This document shows positions 1-10,007 of a stretch of DNA of 64,000 nt, piece by piece. The notes under the pieces were generated by a model that was not told the origin of the DNA, did no database searches, and worked only from the letters and a program-made list of their open reading frames with translations. Origin of the DNA: Methylobacterium sp. J-090 (GTDB lineage Bacteria; Pseudomonadota; Alphaproteobacteria; Rhizobiales; Beijerinckiaceae); contig NZ_JAKSXV010000080.1 in assembly GCF_022829345.1 (NCBI RefSeq), forward strand, positions 1 to 64,000, given 5' to 3'. Position 1 is the first letter of the stretch. Each line of letters starts with the position of its first letter. Made by a program: the position numbers and the translations under genes.

Positions 1-525
1 GGAGGGGGCCGGCGCCGCCGCCGAGCGATCGCAGAGGAGCCGCGCCGGGCCCCCTCGCCTTCCAGGCAGGGCCATCGCAGATGCGTTTTCCGCGGCGCTC
101 GGACGAGGGGCGGAGCGTCCCGCATGACCGCACCGGGCTCCCTCTCCTGGAAGGAGAGGGTTGGGGTGAGGTGTGGGACATCTCCGGAGAGTCCACGACC
201 CTCACCCCAACCCTCTCCCAAACAGGAGAGGGGGCCCGTCGTGGTTCATCTGCGATCGCCCTGCCTTCCAGGAGGGGGGGCGCGCATCCCACGAAACGCG
301 TGACGACGATAGCTTTTCAGGAGACGGGGCTCGGGGCGGCCATGCGAGGTGCTCCGCCCCGCGTCCGAGCGCCGACAAAACGGAACGGCGATCGCCCCGC
401 CCCTCCCCTCGCCCTGTATTCCTTGCCCCTCGCCCCGCCCCGCCGAATTGGGCTAAGGACGCACGGGGCGGTCCGGACGACGGTCGCCGCCGACCTTTTC
501 CGGCGTCAGGGATGAGCGTGCCCGC
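1..525. other. Intergenic region with hairpin repeats
   Basis: I see no convincing gene here. Frames that stay open on either strand have arginine/proline-rich shadow composition and no family match. The stretch holds several copies of short CCCTCTCC/GGAGAGGG hairpin units that recur at about 3.8 kb, 7.6 kb and 9.5-9.75 kb, so it is best read as a block of dispersed intergenic repeats upstream of the gene at 526. A promoter for that gene probably lies in the last 150 bases, but I cannot place its boxes. Confidence 0.6.
140..218. repeat. Large inverted repeat of REP-like hairpin units
   Basis: Two arms of 19 bases, 153-171 and 200-218, are exact reverse complements (the first begins GGAGAGGGTTGGGG) and are separated by 28 bases. 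Inside the left part, CCCTCTCCT at 140-148 pairs with AGGAGAGGG at 152-160 around GGA. This same 21-base core occurs again, identical, at 3860-3880. The pattern matches bacterial REP/BIME-type extragenic palindromes; no transposase is present. Confidence 0.8.
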
Positions 526-1308
526 GTGATCGAAACCGTGATGATCTTCGCGCTCGGCTTCCTCGCCGCCGCGTTGTGCGCCCTGCTGCTGCTGCCCGCC
601 GTGAACGCGCGCGCCATCCGCCTGTCCCGCCGCCGGATCGAGGCGCGCCTGCCCCTCTCGGTCGTCGAGGTCGCCGCCGAGAAGGACCACCTGCGGGCCG
701 AGTTCGCCGTGGCGCGCCGGCGCCTGGAACGCCGGGTCGAGGCCGTGCGCGCCGCGCGCCACGCCGACATGGCGGCCATCGGCGCCCGCACCCTGGAGGC
801 CGCCGCCCTGTCGCGCCAGGTCGAGGCGCGGGACGCGACCCTCGAGGAACGCCGGGCCGAGATCGCCGAGACCCGCGCCACCCTCGCGGACGTCACGCGC
901 GACCTCACCTCCGCGCGCAGCGAGGGCGCGGTCGGTCTCGCCACCCTGCGGGTCCTGGAGGACGCCCATCGCGACCTGCTCGACGACCGCGCGCGCCGTC
1001 ACCACGCCGCGCTCGCCCTCCCCTCCGAGACCGGCGGGACCGGTCCCGACCTGGCGGGCCAGGGCGCGGACTCGGCGGGCCAGGGCGCGGACTTGTCGGG
1101 CCAGTGCGCGGACTTGGCCGCCGAGCGCGAGACCCTGCGGGCGAGCCTCGCCGCCGCCGAGGAGGCCCTGGCGCAGGCCACCGCCCGCATCGACGCCGAG
1201 GACGCCGCCACCGCCGCCCTGCGGACGCGGATCGGCGAGGTCGCCGACAGCCTCCTGCGCCGCGACCGGCTTCCCGCCGTCGACGCCTACCCGCTGGCGC
1301 GCGCCTGA
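526..1308 (+). CDS. Coiled-coil membrane-anchored protein of unknown function
   Basis: The 260-residue product begins with a hydrophobic helix (about residues 6-28, FALGFLAAALCALLLLP) followed by a long alanine/arginine/glutamate-rich region (about 35-160 and 195-245) with the heptad character of a coiled coil, so it is probably an inner-membrane protein with a cytoplasmic rod. Residues about 175-200 contain three near-identical 7-residue units (DLAGQGA-like), encoded by 21-base tandem repeats. The start is GTG at 526; an in-frame ATG at 541 would keep the membrane helix. I do not recognise a named family. Similar coiled-coil membrane proteins occur in related genomes without a known role. 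It precedes a small secreted protein on the same strand but is about 150 bases away. Confidence 0.6.
   Translation: MIETVMIFALGFLAAALCALLLLPAVNARAIRLSRRRIEARLPLSVVEVAAEKDHLRAEFAVARRRLERRVEAVRAARHADMAAIGARTLEAAALSRQVEARDATLEERRAEIAETRATLADVTRDLTSARSEGAVGLATLRVLEDAHRDLLDDRARRHHAALALPSETGGTGPDLAGQGADSAGQGADLSGQCADLAAERETLRASLAAAEEALAQATARIDAEDAATAALRTRIGEVADSLLRRDRLPAVDAYPLARA
1048..1110 (+). repeat. 21-base tandem repeat, three units, within coding sequence
   Basis: Units at 1048-1068, 1069-1089 and 1090-1110 each begin GAC and end in GCG, differing at a few positions. They encode DLAGQGA, DSAGQGA and DLSGQCA. The unit length is a multiple of three, so copy number can vary without breaking the frame. 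Confidence 0.85.
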
Positions 1309-1462
1309 ACGCACGCCCCGGTGCGCCGTTGCGTCGGGTTCAGGCTACGGCGTAGATAAGCGAACTTTCCATGCGTTGACCATGCATGTGCCTTGTTTCG
1401 ACCACGCAAGCCCATCATCCGGTCGCCTATTCCCCCTGACTTCGAGACGGACCGCGCCCCCT

Positions 1463-1735
1463 ATGGCCAAGAAACTGACATCGCTCGTCCTCGCCCTGGC
1501 CGCCTCGGCCGCCCTGGTCGCCCCGGCCCTGGCGCAGCCGGCGCCGCAGACCAAGCGTGGCAACGAGACCCTGAAGAAGTACTGCACCGGCGACTACCTG
1601 ACCTATTGCGGCAACCTGTCCCCCGACGATCCGGCCATGGACAAGTGCTTCCAGACCAACTGGACCAAGCTGTCCGAGAATTGCCGCCGCGCCATCGACG
1701 CCTACGAGAAGAACCCCGCCAACAAGAAGGGCTGA
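1463..1735 (+). CDS. Small secreted cysteine-rich repeat protein
   Basis: The 90-residue product has a clear signal peptide (MAKKLTSLVLALAASAALVA, then a likely AxA cleavage near residue 24). The mature part holds one copy of a Cys-rich module, YCTGDYLTYC followed by DKCFQTNW and LSENCRRAI. This fits the Cys-rich repeat family (PF00839-like; four cysteines forming two disulfides) often seen in small periplasmic proteins of Methylobacterium and Bradyrhizobium relatives. The ATG at 1463 is chosen because upstream in-frame starts would bury the signal peptide. Function is unknown. It lies alone between a coiled-coil gene and lptM. Confidence 0.7.
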   Translation: MAKKLTSLVLALAASAALVAPALAQPAPQTKRGNETLKKYCTGDYLTYCGNLSPDDPAMDKCFQTNWTKLSENCRRAIDAYEKNPANKKG

Positions 1736-1988
1736 GACGGCCTCCGCTCGATCGGAGCGGTGGCGGGATCGGGCAAGCCCGCGCGGCACCCAACTCCGCC
1801 CTCCCGAAGGGATCGACCGGATTGGGTATGACGCGCCCGCGGCGGATCTTTTCGCGCGGGGACTCGCCTTGGGCCTCGCCTTGGGACCTGCGGGAGACGG
1901 CCTTGGGATAAGCGCGGCCGTTTCCCTCGCGTCGCGGGCCGGCAGACGCTATGGTGCCGGCCACCCGGTGCCGGACCCCAAAGCCTCG

Positions 1989-2357
1989 ATGCCCAGCTCT
2001 CCTGGCGCGCAACCGCGCCCCCTCACGATCCTCGCGGCCCTCGGCCTCGTCGCCCTGGCGACCTCCGGCTGCGGCCGGCGCGGCGGCCTCGAGCCGCCGC
2101 CCGGTTCCGCCGCGCCGAGCGTGCCCGCGTCCCGCGTCTCCGCGACCGCGCCGGCGAGCCCGCGGGCCCTGCCCCAGAGCGTGGGGCTCGGCGGCGGCGC
2201 CGCCACGCCCGACCCCGATGCCGTGCGGGCCGGTGACGAACTCGATGCCGCCGCGGTGCCGGGGGCGGGCACCGAGGCGCCGATCCTGACCTCGCGCGGG
2301 GCCAAGCGCGGCTACGTCGTCCCGAAACAACCCTTCTTCCTCGACCCGCTCCTGTAA
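1989..2357 (+). CDS. lptM: LptM-like small lipoprotein upstream of lysA
   Basis: The 122-residue product has a lipoprotein signal (LTILAALGLVALATSGC, with the lipidated cysteine at about residue 28) followed at once by GRRGGLEPPP. This matches the GCGxxGxLxxP signature of LptM/YifL, the small lipoprotein that assists maturation of the LptD-LptE LPS translocon and is usually encoded just before lysA. Here lysA begins 50 bases downstream. The rest of the protein is alanine/proline-rich and low in complexity, longer than the enterobacterial form, as is common in Alphaproteobacteria. The ATG at 1989 is chosen because it gives a normal signal peptide; an upstream in-frame extension to 1869 lacks one. 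Confidence 0.75.
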   Translation: MPSSPGAQPRPLTILAALGLVALATSGCGRRGGLEPPPGSAAPSVPASRVSATAPASPRALPQSVGLGGGAATPDPDAVRAGDELDAAAVPGAGTEAPILTSRGAKRGYVVPKQPFFLDPLL

Positions 2358-2407
2358 GGTCGCTCCCGTCAGGCTCTTCGCCCTTCGGCGCGACCCGAGG
2401 CCCCTCG

Positions 2408-3685
<1,278 letters not shown>

Positions 3686-3742
3686 GGCGTTGGGTGAACG
3701 CTTCGGCGCAAGTCACGACGGCGTCTCACGAAGTGCACGGCT

Positions 3743-4000
3743 CCCTCCCCCTTGCGGGGAGGGTTGGGGTGGGGGTGGTTCCGCCCGCCGCTGCAGCTGG
3801 AGCGATTGTCTGATACGGTTTCCGCTTGATCAGGTCGGTGAGGCGGAGAAACGCGGGTCCCCTCTCCTGGAAGGAGAGGGAGCACCGAAGCGACCGTTCG
3901 ATCCGAAGTGATCAACCGGAAGAGGTATGAGCGGGTCACTTGAGGGTCGCCAGGGTCACCCGACCACCCCCACCTCCAACTCCTCCCCGCAAGGGGGAGG
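3743..4000. repeat. Inverted-repeat-flanked intergenic element
   Basis: The segment at 3743-3780 (core CCTTGCGGGGAGGGTTGGGG) recurs as an imperfect reverse complement at 3963-4000 (core CTCCCCGCAAGGGGGAGG), about 38 bases per arm with a handful of mismatches. Between them, at 3860-3880, is the same 21-base palindrome seen at 140-160. The block fills the lysA-to-4058 gap and looks like a compound extragenic palindromic element. It contains no gene I can support. It could also act as a transcription barrier between the convergent genes. Confidence 0.7.
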
Positions 4001-4057
4001 AGAGTCCCGCGCCTTGCCCCCGCTGGCGGGCCGAGCCGCGCCCGACCGGCCAGACCC

Positions 4058-4609
4058 TCACGCCGCCAGTTCCGCCTCCAGCCGGCGGGTCGCCTTGTCC
4101 GGCACATCAAGCGCTTCGGCCAAGTCCTTGAGGAACTTGCGCTCCTGCAGGGTGTCGGGGTCGATGGCGAGGCGGGCCGCCGCGTAGATGCGGGCGGCCT
4201 GTTCGGGGTTGGTCACGCGCTCCGCGATGCCGTCGGCGTCGGCCGGGTCGGCCAGCTCGGCCTCCAGCCAGCGGCGTCCGTCGACCCCGATGCCCGCCGC
4301 CGCCAGGGCGTCGTCGAGGCGCTTGCGCTCGCCCGCATCCACCAGGCCGTCGGCCAGGGTCGCCGCCACCATGGCGCGCAGCATGATCCGGGCCTCGTCC
4401 TCGCCGACCTCGATGTGGTCGAACGGGGTGGTGCCGGCCGGCTCGGCGGCGGCGCTCCGTCCTCCGGTCGGCTCCCGCGACGAGGTGTCCTTCAGGGCCT
4501 TGGCGGCGAGGCCCACCACCAGGGCGAGGCCGCCGAGCGCCGCCTTGGCCGCGAGGCCGGAGCGGCGGGTGCGCACCAGCGCGTCGACCATGTGTTGTGG
4601 CTCGGACAT
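4058..4609 (-). CDS. DUF533/TerB-like inner-membrane-associated protein
   Basis: The 183-residue product begins MSEPQHMVDALV, has a glycine/alanine-rich hydrophobic segment at about 20-38, a linker, and a helical C-terminal domain (about 75-183) with alternating acidic helices (ADGLVDAGERKRLDDAL; AIDPDTLQERKFLKDLAEAL). This arrangement fits the DUF533/YebE family, whose C-terminal part resembles the tellurite-resistance TerB fold. The conserved DGxxDxxE pattern can bind divalent metal in TerB relatives. Role unknown. The reading frame stays open far upstream over the opposite-strand gene at 4796, but the ATG at 4609 fits the family length. It sits between lysA and the TIGR02302 gene, on the opposite strand. 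Confidence 0.75.
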   Translation of the reverse strand: MSEPQHMVDALVRTRRSGLAAKAALGGLALVVGLAAKALKDTSSREPTGGRSAAAEPAGTTPFDHIEVGEDEARIMLRAMVAATLADGLVDAGERKRLDDALAAAGIGVDGRRWLEAELADPADADGIAERVTNPEQAARIYAAARLAIDPDTLQERKFLKDLAEALDVPDKATRRLEAELAA

Positions 4610-4795
4610 CGAAGCTCCGTGGTTCACCTGAGGGAATCGATCCCCAACCCCGGGCGGGGCGCCTCGGTTCAGTGGGCCGACCGGACGACGCTCGCCATGG
4701 GCGGATTTGACCCGATCGACCCCGGCGGCCACCATGCTAGCTTCTTGGTGAGCTTCTTGATCCGGCGCCCATCGGCGCCAGGGGAACCCAACACG

Positions 4796-7486
4796 ATGGC
4801 CGAGGCCGACCCGGCGACTCCCGGTGCGACGCGCGATTCCGACCCGGGCGGCGCCTCCGCCCTGCGGGGGCGCCTCGACCGCCTCGTGTCCCGGTCGCAG
4901 ACGGCCGTGCTGTGGGAGGGGGCGTGGCCGATCCTGTGGCGCGGCCTCGGGGTCGTCCTCGCCTTCCTCACCCTGTCCTGGCTCGGCCTGTGGCTCGACC
5001 TCTCGCCCGCGTGGCGCATGGTGGGGCTCGCCGCCTTCGGCCTCGCCCTCGTGGCCGCACTCCTGCCGCTGGCGACCCTGCGGCGCCCGAGCCGGCGCGC
5101 CGCCCTGGCGCGCATCGACCGCGCGGCCGCCGGCCGCGACGCGGCCCTCGTCCACGGTCCGGCCTCGGCGATCGAGGACACCCTGGCGCTCGGCACCGGC
5201 GACCCGGCGACCCGGGCGCTGTGGGCGCTTCACCAGCGCCGCTCCGCCGCGGCGGTGGCGGGCCTGAAGGCCGCCCCGCCCCGGCCTGACATGCCCCGGC
5301 GCGATCCCTTCGCCCTGCGGGCCGCCCTTCTGGTCGCGGCCGTGGCGAGCCTGTTCGTCGCCGGGCCCGAATGGCGCCAGCGCCTCGCCGGGGCCTTCGA
5401 TTGGACCCTGCCGCCGCCCGCGGCCCCGAGCTTCCGGGTCGACGGCTGGATCGACCCGCCGCTCTACACCCGCCTGCCGCCCCTCGTGGTGACCATGAAC
5501 GGCGCCGAGCAGCGCCTGCGCGCGCCCGTGAATTCCACCCTCATCGTGCGCATCGCCGGGCACGGCGAGGCGACCCTCGACGCCCGCGCCGGCCTGAAAC
5601 CGTTGCCCGGCAAAGCCCCGCCGGCGGGCCAGGCGCCGAAGAACGGGCCGCCCCACGCGGATCTCCGCGAGGACCGGTTCCAGCTCACGGGCGGCACCGC
5701 CGAGCTCACCCTCGCCGCCGGCGGGGCGCCGCTCCAGCACCTCGTCGTCGAGACGATCCCGGACCTCCCCCCCGAGATCCGCCGCATCGGCGCCCTCGAG
5801 GTCAACACCCGCGGCACCTTCAACCTGACCTACCGCGCCAAGGACGATTACGGCATCGCGTCCGCCGAGGGCCTCGTCGAGCCGCTCGCCGGCACCCGCG
5901 CCCTGGTGCCGCCGCCGCGCATCGCCCTGGCGCTCCCCGCCGATTCCAGCGGCGAGGCCGACACCAAGACCCTGGTCGATCTCACCGACAACCCGTGGTC
6001 CGGCGCCCGCGTGCGCCTGACCCTGGTGGCGAAGGACGAGGCCGGCCAGGAGGGCCGCACGGAGGCGGCCGAGATCACCCTGCCGGCCCGGGTGTTCACG
6101 CAAGGTTTGGCCCGGTCCCTGGCGGAAGAGCGCCGCCGCCTCATCACCGCCCCCGACGAGAGCCGCGGCCGGGTGCAGACGGCCCTCGACGCCCTGCTCA
6201 TCGCCCCCGACCGGTTCACGCCGCAGCCGAGCGTGTTCCTCGGCCTCAAGACCGCCGCGCGCCGCCTGCGCGCCGCCCGCAGCGACGCGGCCCTGATGGA
6301 GGTCGCCGACCTCCTGTGGGAGATGGCCCTGAAGATCGAGGACGGCGACCTCTCGGACGCCGAGAAGAGCCTGCGCGCGGCCCAGGACAACCTCAAGCAG
6401 GCCATCGAGCGCAACGCCCCCGACGAGGAGATCCAGAAGCTCACGGAGGACCTCAAGAAGGCGCTGGACACCTTCATGAAGAACATGGCCGAGCGCCAGA
6501 AGGAGAAGAGCCGGACGCCCAAGGCCGACGGCCAGCCGCAGAACCAGGGGGGCAAGACCGTCACCCCCGACGACCTCAACAAGATGCTGAAGGACATGGC
6601 CGACGCCATGAAGCGCGGCGATACCGCGGAGGCCCAGCGCCTCCTCGAGCAGCTGCGCGAGATCCTCGAGAACCTCCAGACCGCCGAGCCCGGCGGCAAG
6701 ACCGATCCGAGTTCGCGCGAGATGGCGAAACAGGCGGACGAGCTCGACAAGCTCTCGCGCGAGCAGCAGGACCTGCGCGACCAGACCTTCAAGGAGGGCC
6801 AGGACAAGGAGGGCGGGTCCGGCCAGCCCCGCCCCGGCCAGCGCCCGCAACGCGGCCAGCCCCAGCAGGGCCAGAAGGGTCAGCCGGGCCAAGGTCAGCC
6901 GGGTCAGGGTCAGCCCGGCCAAAAGGGCGAGGGTCAGCAGGGCCAGGGTCAGAAGGGCCAGAAGGGCGACGGGCAGGGCCAGGGACAGGGCGAGCGCCAG
7001 CAGGCCCTGCGCGAGCGCCTTCAGGACCTCCAGCGCCGAATGAAGGACCTCGGCATGGAGGGCGAGGAGGGCCTGTCCGAGGCGGAAGAGGCCATGCGCG
7101 AGGCCGAAGGCGCCCTCGGCCAGGGCCGCGAGGGCGAGGCCGTGGATGCGCAGGGGCGCGCCCTCGACGGGCTCAAGCGCGGCGCCGAGGGCATGCAGAA
7201 GCAGATGCAGGAGATGGCCGAGGCCGAAGGCGAGGGGGAAGGCCAGCAGGAGGGCGGCAAGAACCCGAGCCAGCAGGGCCAAGCCGGGAGTTCCGAGAAC
7301 GATCCCCTGGGCCGCCCCAACAAGGGCCGCGACCTGACGGGCGGCAACGCCCGCGTGCCGACGGCCGACGAATCCGCCGTCCAGCGCACCCGCCGGATCC
7401 TGGAGGAACTGCGGCGCAAGCTCGGCGACCCGAGCCGCCCGCGCGAGGAGCTCGACTATTTCGAGCGCCTCCTGCGCCGGAATTGA
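4796..7486 (+). CDS. TIGR02302/DUF4175 family membrane protein
   Basis: This is an 896-residue inner-membrane protein. Two hydrophobic helices lie at about 45-68 and 74-95 and a third near 170-190, followed by a large domain with beta-rich segments (about 200-440), long charged helices (about 450-640) and a striking Q/G-rich stretch (about 680-740) made of GQ, GQPGQ and GQKGQ units. The protein ends in conserved helices (RRILEELRRKLGDP, LDYFERLLRR). The TIGR02302 family is restricted mainly to Alphaproteobacteria and is typically encoded next to lysA, as here. Its function is not established; an envelope role is only inferred. The ATG at 4796 is chosen because it begins the conserved N-terminus; the open frame to its left is shadow of the opposite gene. 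Confidence 0.85.
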   Translation: MAEADPATPGATRDSDPGGASALRGRLDRLVSRSQTAVLWEGAWPILWRGLGVVLAFLTLSWLGLWLDLSPAWRMVGLAAFGLALVAALLPLATLRRPSRRAALARIDRAAAGRDAALVHGPASAIEDTLALGTGDPATRALWALHQRRSAAAVAGLKAAPPRPDMPRRDPFALRAALLVAAVASLFVAGPEWRQRLAGAFDWTLPPPAAPSFRVDGWIDPPLYTRLPPLVVTMNGAEQRLRAPVNSTLIVRIAGHGEATLDARAGLKPLPGKAPPAGQAPKNGPPHADLREDRFQLTGGTAELTLAAGGAPLQHLVVETIPDLPPEIRRIGALEVNTRGTFNLTYRAKDDYGIASAEGLVEPLAGTRALVPPPRIALALPADSSGEADTKTLVDLTDNPWSGARVRLTLVAKDEAGQEGRTEAAEITLPARVFTQGLARSLAEERRRLITAPDESRGRVQTALDALLIAPDRFTPQPSVFLGLKTAARRLRAARSDAALMEVADLLWEMALKIEDGDLSDAEKSLRAAQDNLKQAIERNAPDEEIQKLTEDLKKALDTFMKNMAERQKEKSRTPKADGQPQNQGGKTVTPDDLNKMLKDMADAMKRGDTAEAQRLLEQLREILENLQTAEPGGKTDPSSREMAKQADELDKLSREQQDLRDQTFKEGQDKEGGSGQPRPGQRPQRGQPQQGQKGQPGQGQPGQGQPGQKGEGQQGQGQKGQKGDGQGQGQGERQQALRERLQDLQRRMKDLGMEGEEGLSEAEEAMREAEGALGQGREGEAVDAQGRALDGLKRGAEGMQKQMQEMAEAEGEGEGQQEGGKNPSQQGQAGSSENDPLGRPNKGRDLTGGNARVPTADESAVQRTRRILEELRRKLGDPSRPREELDYFERLLRRN

Positions 7487-7713
7487 GGGGGCGGTATGCC
7501 GCCCCGTCCCCGCGCCCGACCCCTGGGCGGCCGGCGCGTCGAAGTCCATATGGGGGGACGAGATCGATATCGAATGACCGCCTCGGATCGGGCGGGCGCA
7601 ACCGGGCTACCTTTCCGTCCAGGAGAGGGGGCCGGCGCTTCACCTCGTCATACGGCGTCCGGCCTGATCAGCCTGAACCCGTCTGACCCCAGCCGCGAGA
7701 CCCCGACGCCGTG
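7487..7713. other. Intergenic spacer with a repeat remnant
   Basis: This 227-base spacer separates the TIGR02302 gene from the twin-helix gene. At about 7611-7633 it holds a partial copy of the dispersed unit (TCCAGGAGAGGGGG), like those at 140, 220 and 3860. No gene is seen. Confidence 0.5.
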
Positions 7714-7899
7714 ATGTCCTCCAACGCCCTCGTCCTCGTCGCCTGCGTGGCGGTGGCCGTCATCCTCCTGCTCGGCCTCGTCAACATGATGCGCGGCGGC
7801 AGCGCCAACGTCTCGCAGAAGCTCATGCGCCTGCGCGTCCTGCTGCAATTCGTGGCCATCGTCATCATCATGGGCGTGGTGTGGTGGCGCTCGGCCTGA
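7714..7899 (+). CDS. HIG1-like twin transmembrane protein
   Basis: The 61-residue product consists of two membrane helices (ALVLVACVAVAVILLLGLVNM and VLLQFVAIVIIMGVVWW) joined by a short loop, RGGSANVSQKLMRLR. The loop and helix pattern match the bacterial twin-transmembrane members of the hypoxia-induced-gene-1 family, related to respiratory supercomplex factors. Alphaproteobacterial copies are typically found just before a cobalamin adenosyltransferase and etfBA. Here a PagL-like gene is inserted in between. The start may be GTG 7711 or ATG 7714; I use the ATG. The function is inferred to be respiratory or membrane-complex related. Confidence 0.75.
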   Translation: MSSNALVLVACVAVAVILLLGLVNMMRGGSANVSQKLMRLRVLLQFVAIVIIMGVVWWRSA

Positions 7900-8027
7900 T
7901 CGCCAGTGTGGCGGCGAGGTCTCACCGGTGATCTATCGCGGGGTGGGGTGAGGATTACGGGGCCGGCGGCCTGACGCGGCTCCGCCGCCCCATGCTAGAC
8001 AGGCCCGATACAACCGGATCGGTCCCG

Positions 8028-8642
8028 ATGCTCTCCAACTCGTCCCGTCTGCTTGCCAGCGCCCTCGCCCTGGCCGCCGTTCCGGTCCAGGCCGCCGACC
8101 TGCGCGGGGGTACGATGCCCGCCGCCTACGCCGCCCCGGTCAAGCCCATGAGCATCGTCTCGGAGGTCCGCATCGGCGGCGCCGTGCAGGACCCCGGCAG
8201 CGCCGAGCACAACACCAACAACATCAACGGCGAGATCCTGTTCGCCAAGCCCCTGGTGAGCCTCGATCCGTTCTGGCAGGCCTTCGTGCCGCGTCCCACC
8301 GTGGGCGGCAGCTACAATTTCGGCGGCCGCACCAGCTACGCCTATATCGGCGCGACCTGGACCGTGGACCTGTTCCCGCAGACCTTCAACAACATCGTCT
8401 TCCTCGAAGGCTTCTTCGGCGCCGGCGCCCACAACGGCTACACCGGCCCGAAATCCAACACCCCGTTCGGGTTCAACTCGCTCGGCTGCAACCCGCTGTT
8501 CCGCGAGGCGGCCGCCCTGGGCTTCCGCCTGAGCGAGCATTGGAGCATCATGGCCACCGTCGAGCACATGTCGAATGCGGGCCTGTGCAGCAACAACCGC
8601 GGCCTGACCAATTTCGGCGGCAAGCTCGGCTACACGTTCTGA
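8028..8642 (+). CDS. PagL-like lipid A 3-O-deacylase (acyloxyacyl hydrolase family)
   Basis: The 204-residue product has a signal peptide (SSRLLASALALAAVPVQA) and then a beta-barrel-like sequence of short aromatic strands, ending in phenylalanine (KLGYTF) as outer-membrane barrels do. Near the end, VEHMSNAGLCSNNRGL carries the HxSN arrangement of the PagL catalytic His-Ser pair, with an asparagine following in the usual spot. PagL removes the 3-linked acyl chain of lipid A, which alters outer-membrane surface charge and immunogenicity. The in-frame start at 7992 would add residues before the signal peptide, so ATG 8028 is preferred. The exact substrate in this organism is inferred. Confidence 0.75.
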   Translation: MLSNSSRLLASALALAAVPVQAADLRGGTMPAAYAAPVKPMSIVSEVRIGGAVQDPGSAEHNTNNINGEILFAKPLVSLDPFWQAFVPRPTVGGSYNFGGRTSYAYIGATWTVDLFPQTFNNIVFLEGFFGAGAHNGYTGPKSNTPFGFNSLGCNPLFREAAALGFRLSEHWSIMATVEHMSNAGLCSNNRGLTNFGGKLGYTF

Positions 8643-8675
8643 CCTGATCCACCCCTTCGGCGATCGGATACGCCC

Positions 8676-9263
8676 GTGGTCACGCTCAACCGCATCTACA
8701 CCCGCACCGGCGACAAGGGGTCGACGGCGCTGGCCAGCGGCGCGCGGCGCTCGAAGGCGGACCTGCGCATCGAGACCTACGGGACGGTGGACGAGACCAA
8801 CGCCTGCATCGGCCTCGTCCGGCTCCACCTCGTCGGGCTTCCCGCCGCGGCGGACCTCGATGCCATGCTGGGCCTGATCCAGAACGATCTGTTCGACCTC
8901 GGCGCCGACCTCGCCACGCCGGAGACCGGGGAGCCCCTGCCCTACGAGCCCCTGCGCATGGTGGAGACCCAGGTGAAGCGCCTGGAAGCCGACATCGACA
9001 CCCTCAACGCCCACCTGTCGCCCCTGAAGTCGTTCGTCCTGCCCGGCGGCTCGGCGGCGTCGGCGAACCTGCACCTCGCCCGCACGGTCTGCCGCCGGGC
9101 GGAGCGCCTCGCCGTGGCCCTGGCCGCCACGGAGGGCGAGATCGTCTCCGCGCCCGCCCTGCAATACCTCAACCGCCTGTCGGACTTCCTGTTCGTGGCG
9201 AGCCGCACGGCCAACGCCAACGGCGCCGACGACGTGCTCTGGGTCCCCGGCCAGAACCGCTGA
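8676..9263 (+). CDS. PduO-type ATP:cob(I)alamin adenosyltransferase
   Basis: The 195-residue cytoplasmic enzyme transfers the 5'-deoxyadenosyl group from ATP to cob(I)alamin to make adenosylcobalamin. The ATP-binding N-terminus [11 protein letters not shown] (about 9-19) is diagnostic of the PduO/MMAB type, not the CobA/BtuR type. [18 protein letters not shown] and the C-terminal [10 protein letters not shown] and [11 protein letters not shown] helices are also typical. The GTG at 8676 is used; it starts the conserved N-terminus. In this group adenosylcobalamin serves methylmalonyl-CoA and ethylmalonyl-CoA mutases, and the gene commonly lies beside etfBA, as here. No cobalamin riboswitch is visible upstream. 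Confidence 0.92.
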   Translation: MVTLNRIYTRTGDKGSTALASGARRSKADLRIETYGTVDETNACIGLVRLHLVGLPAAADLDAMLGLIQNDLFDLGADLATPETGEPLPYEPLRMVETQVKRLEADIDTLNAHLSPLKSFVLPGGSAASANLHLARTVCRRAERLAVALAATEGEIVSAPALQYLNRLSDFLFVASRTANANGADDVLWVPGQNR

Positions 9264-10007
9264 TCCATCGCCGGATCGGCCGTCGCTGCCGGCTGTCACC
9301 ATCCGCCCGGAATTGGTGCCGGGCATCGGCCTGGGCGCGACGCGCTCCCACGCCTGACAGGAGGGCTCTCGCAACAGGAGGGCGCCTGAAGATGAAAGCA
9401 GGCGTGTGCGTCAGCCCTTGACCCGCCGCGCGGAACGCCTGTGCGCACCTCCCTCTCCACGCCTGCGGGGAGAGGGCCGCAGGCACCCCGTCGTGCCTGC
9501 GGCGAGCGGAGGCGTAGCCGAAGCGACGGTGAGGGGGCTTCGTCGGAGGAGTCTCATCCGGATTCGCCCCCTCACCTTCGGCTGCCGCCTCGACGCGCTC
9601 CCCGGCAAGGGGGAGACGCGTCCCTCTCCCCGCAAGCGGGGCGAGGGGATGCGCCCCGGGGGCTGCGCTTCTCCCACAATACACCGCTGCGGCGGTTCCA
9701 GGCCACGACCTCATCTGGAATCGCCCTGCCTCGAAGGAGAGGGGCCTGCGCGTCCCGCGAGAGGTGAAGGCCGTCGCCATAAGAGGAAGAGGGATGCGTT
9801 CCCCGTCCAAAAAGGCGACCGGGTGAATCCGGTCCGTCCCCGCGGCGCGGGGTGCGTCCGCGCACCCGCGTTGACAAGGCCGAAACCTCGTCGTTACGGT
9901 CCGCCGCCTCAATCGAGAGGGTTCTGGATCGCCGGGCGTGCCGGGGGTCCTCCGCGCGCCGCGCCGGCCCTCCCCAAAAATAGTCCGCGCGGAGGATAGT
10001 GACCGCC
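9264..10007. other. Intergenic region, repeat-rich
   Basis: This 744-base stretch holds no gene I can support; open frames are Arg/Pro-rich shadows. It contains several hairpins: CCCTCTCC 9451-9458 with GGAGAGGG 9469-9476; CCGCAGGCAC 9477-9486 with GTGCCTGCGG 9493-9502; and a CCCTCTCCCCGC/GCGGGGCGAGGG unit at about 9621-9647. A further GGAGAGGGG unit lies near 9740. The last about 100 bases contain a plausible TTGACA-like box at 9871-9876 (TTGACA) that could drive etfBA, and the ribosome site GGAGGA lies at 9991-9996. Confidence 0.6.
9451..9648. repeat. Cluster of dispersed hairpin repeats
   Basis: Three hairpins of the same family as those at 140 and 3860 lie within 200 bases: 9451-9476, 9477-9502 (10-base perfect arms, 6-base loop) and about 9621-9648. 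The first and third share the CCCTCTCC stem sequence in the same orientation. They occupy the gap between the adenosyltransferase gene and etfB. Confidence 0.65.

Noticed and set aside
81-515. Short plus-strand open frame upstream of the first gene
   Set aside because: It spans the inverted-repeat block and lacks any recognisable protein feature.
4610-7549. A very long minus-strand open frame continuous with the DUF533 gene
   Set aside because: It is antisense to the TIGR02302 gene and has a leucine/alanine/glycine shadow composition with no family motif. Only the 4058-4609 part is a recognised protein.
8643-8675. Cobalamin riboswitch before the adenosyltransferase gene
   Set aside because: Only 33 bases separate the genes and no B12-box-like sequence is visible.
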